64,000 bases of DNA from Microbacterium sp. Leaf320 (GTDB lineage: Bacteria; Actinomycetota; Actinomycetes; Actinomycetales; Microbacteriaceae): assembly GCF_001423485.1 (NCBI RefSeq), contig NZ_LMOD01000001.1, positions 378,617 to 442,616 on the forward strand, given 5' to 3'. Both the position numbers and the translations under genes were made by a program. Positions 58,901 through 64,000 of the stretch are shown here, piece after piece (positions within the stretch are counted from its first letter, which is position 1; the number at the start of each line of letters is the position of its first letter). The notes under the pieces are model-generated. The model was not told where the DNA came from and did not search any database. It saw nothing but the letters and a program-made list of their open reading frames with translations.

Positions 58901-59375
58901 CGGTGACCCGGTCATCAGCGAAGGGGCCTACCGGAGCCCGTCGGGGTCGATGAAGCTCATCGTCGGCGCCGAGGTGCTCGACATCCCCGCAGCGGCACAG
59001 GTCGAGGGCATCAAGACCCGCGCCAAGCCCATGACTGAGGAGACGTTCGCCCTGTTCAAGCCGACGGGAGCACTTCCGGTGCGTGCGGTCAACGCCGGAG
59101 TCTCTTACGTCCTCTCGGTTCAGGGCTGGGCGAAGGTGGATCCGTCGAACTACGGCGCGCTCACGTTCCCCGCGGTCTCCCTCGATGCCATCAGGGTCCT
59201 GCCGATGGCGCCAGTCGCCACGGGCGCCCGGTTCGTTCGTGAGGCGAGCAGCACGCAGGTGTACCTCGCATCGGGTGGGCTGACGCCGATGACGGCGGAA
59301 CAGCAGGCCTGGGCTACCGCCGCATACGGCGTCCCCGCGACCGTGGTCGTGGTGGCGGACGGCGCGCTCCGTTGA
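55923..59375 (+). CDS. Large secreted repeat protein with putative muramidase-like domain
   Basis: 1150 residues from ATG 55923. A signal peptide (VLATFVAVIALVVGVFVPV, cut near VSA-AP). Residues ~45-300 form a Cys-rich domain with IIARVAQSCGINPQVLI, QKEQGLVTHTW and NYVGFFHQIYGAARQM, like actinobacterial peptidoglycan-hydrolase-type modules; Glu in QKEQG is a candidate catalytic residue. Residues 308-1113 are three ~270-residue repeats plus a partial fourth (1114-1150), each with WLIQS-RREV, GDPV-GxxY and FLVSGG landmarks and paired cysteines. CACACT six bases before the ATG is a weak leaderless -10. A perfect terminator follows. Probably a wall-associated or surface protein; no sorting signal is visible. 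Confidence 0.85.
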   Translation: MSRRAPRSRNTLRMPRVLATFVAVIALVVGVFVPVASVSAAPTATIGAAQGRDIKTTLDGFNPGNIISDAVFTNRNTMTEAQIQAFFNSKVSRCQGGSDRYGPIICLKDFTITSVNRPADRYCQGYTGAANESAARIIARVAQSCGINPQVLIVMLQKEQGLVTHTWPSMNRYNAALGQGCPDGGVACDPNYVGFFHQIYGAARQMQIYMEGRYFTYYAPGKTWNILYNPNRNCGSAPVYVANMATSALYYYTPYQPNAAAMRSGYGEGDACSAYGNRNFYNYFTDWFGSTQAAAAQILKDSATGASFLVTQGKKYSFPTSERAVQFTWVAPVQTVSSAQLANYPDAGAMPRAVRTDAGHVYLLDSGRRIWVPSCARATDYGWNCGSLPLVGQGQVSVYGDGGTLEPSIAALGTSWLIQSSSRREVVDRSLLMTYGMTTGATNVSDAMAAEYKLGDPVLGAGVYSDGSGGMRAMLQNGAVYDVSAEGQVAAMINAARRLTKDTWARINSSGTLPLSFSAGGRNYLQGVGGWMQVDAYGSAVTFTPISATSITGLPSGGPVLGAHFVREQSSVQVFLVSGGTLQPANAEEQRWISAVYGVYAGVYVVADKSLGSRVAPSQRLVRTADGTAYLLDGTNRYRFRDCTQVADWGAQCAQLATVAGSEVSAYSDRGVLERLVRQSDGTIWLIQSGKRREVVDTTVLAQFGISGATSSVSTSLVKTLAAGDPVLGAGVYSNGSGAFLLANQAGYFAIPTGAQVTMVTKSARRLTTESFALLPSRGDLGTRILSDGRALVLTDDGWLQVDAALYGGTKAFAAADPGAWGGLPLVLSENRPHFVKDRSSTQTFLVSGGILQPVDGDAARSWLASYFGLSSRLWAVADGALRGVSLTPGLLVKTTDSQLVVTDGVSAYRLSDCSVVAAFGKDCAALQTVRLDALGLKDGGVLTSLLRGPGGDVWLIQSGKRREVPDPSILAAFGIGSASTAVSTELLKTLPLGDPVISEGAYRSPSGSMKLIVGAEVLDIPAAAQVEGIKTRAKPMTEETFALFKPTGALPVRAVNAGVSYVLSVQGWAKVDPSNYGALTFPAVSLDAIRVLPMAPVATGARFVREASSTQVYLASGGLTPMTAEQQAWATAAYGVPATVVVVADGALR
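56844..59372 (+). repeat. Three ~810-base coding repeats and a partial fourth
   Basis: Repeat units begin at the FLV-like codons of residues 308, 575, 845 and 1114 (bases 56844, 57645, 58455, 59262). Matching landmarks at W416, W685 and W955 are 269 and 270 residues apart. Each unit itself has about five ~54-residue sub-repeats of the form hydrophobic strand-turn-G-K/R-strand. Confidence 0.85.
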
Positions 59376-59388
59376 TGTGACCGGATAG

Positions 59389-59426
59389 ACGAGAAGAGCC
59401 TTGCCTATCGGCAAGGCTCTTCTCGT
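59389..59426. terminator. Strong hairpin terminator
   Basis: Perfect 17-bp arms 59389-59405 and 59410-59426 with a 4-base loop. It lies between the convergent secreted-protein gene and rmlC; both directions end in pyrimidine/T-rich sequence. Confidence 0.88.
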
Positions 59427-59455
59427 TCATCGGAGGTCGGATGAGGTCTGCGACG

Positions 59456-61035
<1,580 letters not shown>

Positions 61036-61093
61036 CTGGTCGCCGCAGTGACAGATTTGGCAGGAGATGGCGACATGGCGGACACTAGACAGC

Positions 61094-61969
61094 ATGCGTG
61101 GCATTATTCTCGCCGGAGGCACAGGCTCCCGGCTGCACCCGATCACTCTCGGCGTCTCCAAGCAGCTGGTCCCGGTGTACGACAAGCCGATGATCTACTA
61201 CCCGCTGACCACGCTGATGCTGGCGGGGATCCGCGACATCCTCATCATCACCACACCGCACGACGCCGACCAGTTCCAGCGTCTCCTCGGCGACGGCTCG
61301 CGGTTCGGTGTGTCGATCACCTACGTGCAGCAGCACTCTCCCGACGGGCTCGCACAGGCGTTCACGCTCGGCGCGGATCACATCGGCAACGACACCGCCG
61401 CGCTGGTGCTCGGAGACAACATCTTCTACGGGCAGGGAATGGGCTCGCACCTGCGCGAGTACACGAACCTCAGCGGAGCGGCGGTCTTCGGCTACTGGGT
61501 GGCCGACCCCACCGCGTACGGCGTCGTCGAGTTCGATGCTCACGGGCGCGCACTGTCCATCGAGGAGAAGCCGGCGGTGCCGAAGAGCAACTACGCGATC
61601 CCCGGGCTCTACTTCTACGACAACGATGTCGTCGAGATCGCGAAGGACCTGAAGCCCTCCGCCCGTGGCGAGCTCGAGATCACGGACCTGAACCGCGTCT
61701 ACCTGGATCGCGGCGATCTGAAGGTTCAGATCCTCCCGCGCGGAACCGCCTGGCTCGACACCGGGACCTTCGATTCGCTCAGCGAGGCTACCGAGTTCAT
61801 CCGCACTGTGCAGAAGCGTCAGGGGCTCTCCATCGGTTGCCCCGAAGAGGTGGCGTGGCGAATGGGGTTCCTCACCGACGACGAGCTGCGCGAGCGGGCC
61901 GAACCGCTGGTGAAGAGCGGCTACGGCAAGTACCTGCTCGAGGTCCTCGAGCACGGCGCGATCCGCTGA
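61094..61969 (+). CDS. rmlA: Glucose-1-phosphate thymidylyltransferase
   Basis: 291 residues. [25 protein letters not shown] is the nucleotide-binding motif; [24 protein letters not shown] and [17 protein letters not shown] follow. First step of dTDP-rhamnose synthesis. ATG 61094; GACACT seven bases before it is a weak leaderless -10. An upstream ATG at 61067 would only add residues not conserved in the family. A hairpin starts at its last two codons. Confidence 0.95.
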   Translation: MRGIILAGGTGSRLHPITLGVSKQLVPVYDKPMIYYPLTTLMLAGIRDILIITTPHDADQFQRLLGDGSRFGVSITYVQQHSPDGLAQAFTLGADHIGNDTAALVLGDNIFYGQGMGSHLREYTNLSGAAVFGYWVADPTAYGVVEFDAHGRALSIEEKPAVPKSNYAIPGLYFYDNDVVEIAKDLKPSARGELEITDLNRVYLDRGDLKVQILPRGTAWLDTGTFDSLSEATEFIRTVQKRQGLSIGCPEEVAWRMGFLTDDELRERAEPLVKSGYGKYLLEVLEHGAIR

Positions 61970-62005
61970 TCGGACGGCGCGGGTGGCGTGTGCCGATCAG
62001 CGGAT
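61961..62005. terminator. Hairpin overlapping the rmlA stop codon
   Basis: Perfect 13-bp arms 61961-61973 and 61993-62005, 19-base loop. The left arm includes the last two sense codons and stop of rmlA. It sits between convergent genes and is the only terminator candidate here. Confidence 0.6.
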
Positions 62006-62026
62006 GCTGGGACCGTGCTCGCGGCC

Positions 62027-62872
62027 TCAGCCTCTCGCCATCACCTCTCGGATGACGGCGGAGTCTCCCCACACCCCGGGGGAGTCGTAGGGGCGGTCGG
62101 GGAATGCGCCGTACTCGAGCGCGATCGGAAGCGCGTTCTCAGCGATGAAGCTCTCGACCTGGTCCGCGAGCGGCAGCGGCACTCCGGTGCTGCAGTTGAG
62201 CGTCCCCGTGACGTCCTCGGCATCCGTCAGCGCAGCGAGCTGGCGTCCGAGCTCCTCGACGCGGATGAAGTCGAACAGATTCTTGCCGCTCGTGAACGGG
62301 AAGACCGTCTTGCCCGCGTCGACCGCTTCGAGGAGCTTGCGGAAGATCGAGTTGCTGCGGCGATCGTCGCCGTAGATGTAGTACGCGCGCGCCCACGCGA
62401 GGGACACCGTGTCGGGGAGTGCGAGGGGGAGTGCTCGCCGGAGTGCATCTTTCGCGATTCCGTAGAGGGACTTCGGGTTCGTGGGGGTCTCGGCGGTGAT
62501 CGCGCCTTCCCAGTACCCGACCTCGTGCATCGTGCCGAGGGCGACGATCCGTGTGACTCCGGCCGCTGCGGCCTCGGTCAGAAGCCGGTAGTGCGCCGAG
62601 AGCTGGCTCATGTGCGCGGGTGAGTTGTGGACGAAGCCGTCCTTCCAAGCCAGGTGAACGAGGCTTCGGGCGTCGCCCCACGCGTCCACGTCGAAGTCTG
62701 GGGCGAGGATGTCGGCCTCGAGTCGAATCGCGCGAGGATCGGTCTCCGACTGCGATCCGGGACGCACGACGGCGACGACCTCGTGACCGCGGTCCGCCAG
62801 TGCAGCCACGACGTGCGGCCCCAGGTACCCACCGGCACCTGTGACGACCACGCGCGAGGGGGATTCCGTCAT
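62027..62872 (-). CDS. NAD(P)-dependent sugar epimerase/dehydratase
   Basis: 281 residues, extended SDR. VVVTGAGGYLGPHVV at the N-terminus, LGTMHEVGYWEG, YGIAKDALRRAL (YxxxK) and FDFIRVEELGRQL. It resembles NAD-dependent epimerases of O-antigen or nucleotide-sugar loci but is not RmlD: the sequence is closer to UDP-sugar epimerase/reductase types and lacks an obvious RmlD end. Whether it acts as the missing 4-keto reductase is untested. AACGGT six bases before the ATG is a weak -10. Confidence 0.82.
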   Translation of the reverse strand: MTESPSRVVVTGAGGYLGPHVVAALADRGHEVVAVVRPGSQSETDPRAIRLEADILAPDFDVDAWGDARSLVHLAWKDGFVHNSPAHMSQLSAHYRLLTEAAAAGVTRIVALGTMHEVGYWEGAITAETPTNPKSLYGIAKDALRRALPLALPDTVSLAWARAYYIYGDDRRSNSIFRKLLEAVDAGKTVFPFTSGKNLFDFIRVEELGRQLAALTDAEDVTGTLNCSTGVPLPLADQVESFIAENALPIALEYGAFPDRPYDSPGVWGDSAVIREVMARG

Positions 62873-62980
62873 GTTCTCACCGTTTCCTGTCCTCGTCCGC
62901 CGGGCTGCGGACGCTCTGGTCGAGGCTACCGGATCGCGCGGAGAGCGCCCCGGTCAGCGGGCGAGCAGGATGCCTACGGT

Positions 62981-62986
62981 AGAGTG
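62981..62986 (+). promoter_or_regulatory. -10 box of the polysaccharide exporter operon
   Basis: TAGAGT, about 24 bases upstream of GTG 63017 after a start near 62993. Unlike neighbours this leaves a short leader with GGAGC. Confidence 0.5.
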
Positions 62987-63016
62987 GGCGAGTTGGTTTG
63001 ACGATTGTGGAGCAAG

Positions 63017-63931
63017 GTGGATACGGAAGCTCGATACAGGCTGCTTGCTGCCACTCCCTTCTCCCGTGCAGACTCATCCGGTCTCGTGACAGACGCGCGC
63101 GGAGGGAAGCTCCGCGAGCTCTTCCAACGTCGGGAGCTGCTCGGCCTCCTCGTCCGCCGCGATCTCCAAGCGCGGTATCGCGACAGCGTGCTCGGCTTCC
63201 TGTGGACGGTCATCCGCCCGATCATCGTCTTCCTGATGTACTTCGTCGTCCTCGGGAAGTTCCTCCGCGCTGCCGAAGGGATCCCCGACTTCGCGGTGTA
63301 CCTGTTCTCCGGGCTCACGCTCTACAGCTTCTTCAGTGAGATGGTCGTCGGCTCGGCCAGCTCGATCATCGCCAACTCCGGGCTGGTGAAGAAGATCTAT
63401 CTCCCGAGGGAGATCTTCCCGCTGGCCAGCGTCGGCGGCGCCGGGGTGATGTTCCTCATCCAGTGCGGTGTGCTGCTCGCCGCCGCGTTCGTGTTCGGCG
63501 CGCTCCCGGACGATCTGCTGCAGATGCTCTGGTTCTTCCCCTCGGTCGCTCTGATCCTGGTCTACGGCCTCGCGCTCGGGATCTTCCTCGCAGCCGTCAA
63601 CGTGTACCTGCGTGACGTCCAGTACCTCCTCGAGCTGCTCGTCATGCTCGCGATGTGGGCATCGCCCATCGTGTATTCGTGGCACATGGCGGCCGATGCG
63701 TTCAAGAGCTTCGATCTGCCGTCGTGGGTGCTCGAGGTGTATCTGAACAGCCCGATCACGCTCGGAGTCTTCGGATTCCATCGTGCGTTCTGGGGAAGCG
63801 GCACCGAGGCCGACTATCCACCCGAACTCGGGCTGCGCATCCTCATCGCGTTCCTCATCGGTCTTGTACTCGTCTTCTTCGCCCACCGCGTCTTCAAGCG
63901 GCTGCAGGGCAACTTCGCTCAGGAGCTGTGA
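63017..63931 (+). CDS. Polysaccharide ABC exporter permease (Wzm/TagG family)
   Basis: 304 residues with six membrane helices. RRELLGLLVRRDLQARYRDSVLGFLWTVIRP near residues 35-65 is the amphipathic gate region of Wzm/TagG exporters; GLVKKIYLPREIFPLA is also typical. Exports undecaprenyl-linked glycopolymer or O-antigen-like chains. GTG 63017 with GGAGC is preferred; an in-frame TTG at 63005 is less likely. Overlaps the ATPase start by one base. Confidence 0.88.
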   Translation: MDTEARYRLLAATPFSRADSSGLVTDARGGKLRELFQRRELLGLLVRRDLQARYRDSVLGFLWTVIRPIIVFLMYFVVLGKFLRAAEGIPDFAVYLFSGLTLYSFFSEMVVGSASSIIANSGLVKKIYLPREIFPLASVGGAGVMFLIQCGVLLAAAFVFGALPDDLLQMLWFFPSVALILVYGLALGIFLAAVNVYLRDVQYLLELLVMLAMWASPIVYSWHMAADAFKSFDLPSWVLEVYLNSPITLGVFGFHRAFWGSGTEADYPPELGLRILIAFLIGLVLVFFAHRVFKRLQGNFAQEL

Positions 63932-64000
63932 TGGTCGTATCCGCAGAACCCGGTCCCGTCGTTGTCCGAGTGGAGAACGTCTCCAAGTCCTTCCAGATCC
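63931..64000 (+). CDS. Polysaccharide ABC exporter ATPase, N-terminus (runs off the right edge)
   Basis: Only 23 residues: MVVSAEPGPVVVRVENVSKS and on. The VRVENVSKSF beginning is that of Wzt/TagH-type ABC ATPases. Coupled to the permease (TGATG). Whether it has the C-terminal carbohydrate-binding domain of Wzt cannot be seen. Confidence 0.8.
   Translation, partial: MVVSAEPGPVVVRVENVSKSFQI

Overview
The window is about 64 kb of GC-rich actinobacterial chromosome, most likely from Microbacterium or a close Microbacteriaceae relative. The reasons are very high GC, frequent GTG/TTG starts, many genes whose -10 box lies 6-7 bases before the start codon (leaderless transcription), and gene orders that, as I remember them, recur in Mycobacterium tuberculosis. 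Both edges cut genes: a DEAD-box helicase on the left and an ABC-transporter ATPase on the right. I see no phage, insertion sequence, CRISPR array or rRNA. One RNA gene is present, an initiator tRNA-Met at 37978-38051.

Layout. 1-4.3 kb: RNA helicase, dapD and dapE (succinylase branch of lysine/DAP synthesis), a GT-C type membrane mannosyltransferase and a 57-residue DUF3117 protein. 4.3-11.1 kb: O-methyltransferase, tatB, a membrane protein, the Fe-S carrier ATPase mrp, a DUF1003 protein, an MgtE-N/CBS protein without the channel domain, a general-stress-type protein, a DUF4870 protein and a hydrolase; much of this order resembles the tatB-mrp region of mycobacteria. 11.1-16.7 kb: metallophosphoesterase, VOC protein, APH-type kinase, Xaa-Pro aminopeptidase, EEP-family protein and PHP phosphoesterase.

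16.7-37.5 kb is a genome-maintenance and RNA-metabolism block resembling Rv3211-Rv3193c: DEAD-box helicase, ferritin-like protein, two membrane proteins, DUF3107, the AdnAB helicase-nuclease, an APH-fold protein that has lost its catalytic residues, NudC, a short UvrD2, an E1/cyclodehydratase-like protein, a DUF2342 protein, a PDZ/Lon-type serine protease and a UPF0182 membrane protein. 37.6-42 kb holds an 85-residue orphan, the tRNA, a nitrilase-family amidase, a DapC-like aminotransferase and an HtrA protease.

42-64 kb is devoted largely to the cell envelope: three CDP-glycerol glycerophosphotransferase-family proteins and a GT2 enzyme; birA, a PH-domain protein, purK and purE; an LCP ligase; a wall-anchored protein with two possible sorting motifs; a DUF4012 protein; a glycosyltransferase; a 1150-residue secreted repeat protein; dTDP-rhamnose genes rmlC, rmlB and rmlA (rmlD not seen); an NAD-dependent epimerase; and a Wzm/Wzt-type polysaccharide exporter. 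Together these would make activated sugars, build glycopolymers, export them and attach them to the wall.

The observations most worth following are the apparent pseudokinase between adnAB and nudC, a perfect 21-bp hairpin that covers both the -10 box and the start codon of a teichoic-acid-type gene, the 270-residue repeat architecture of the secreted protein, the orphan E1-like protein antisense to the end of uvrD2, and the window-wide leaderless promoters. All family names come from reading the sequence and memory of the families; no database search was run.
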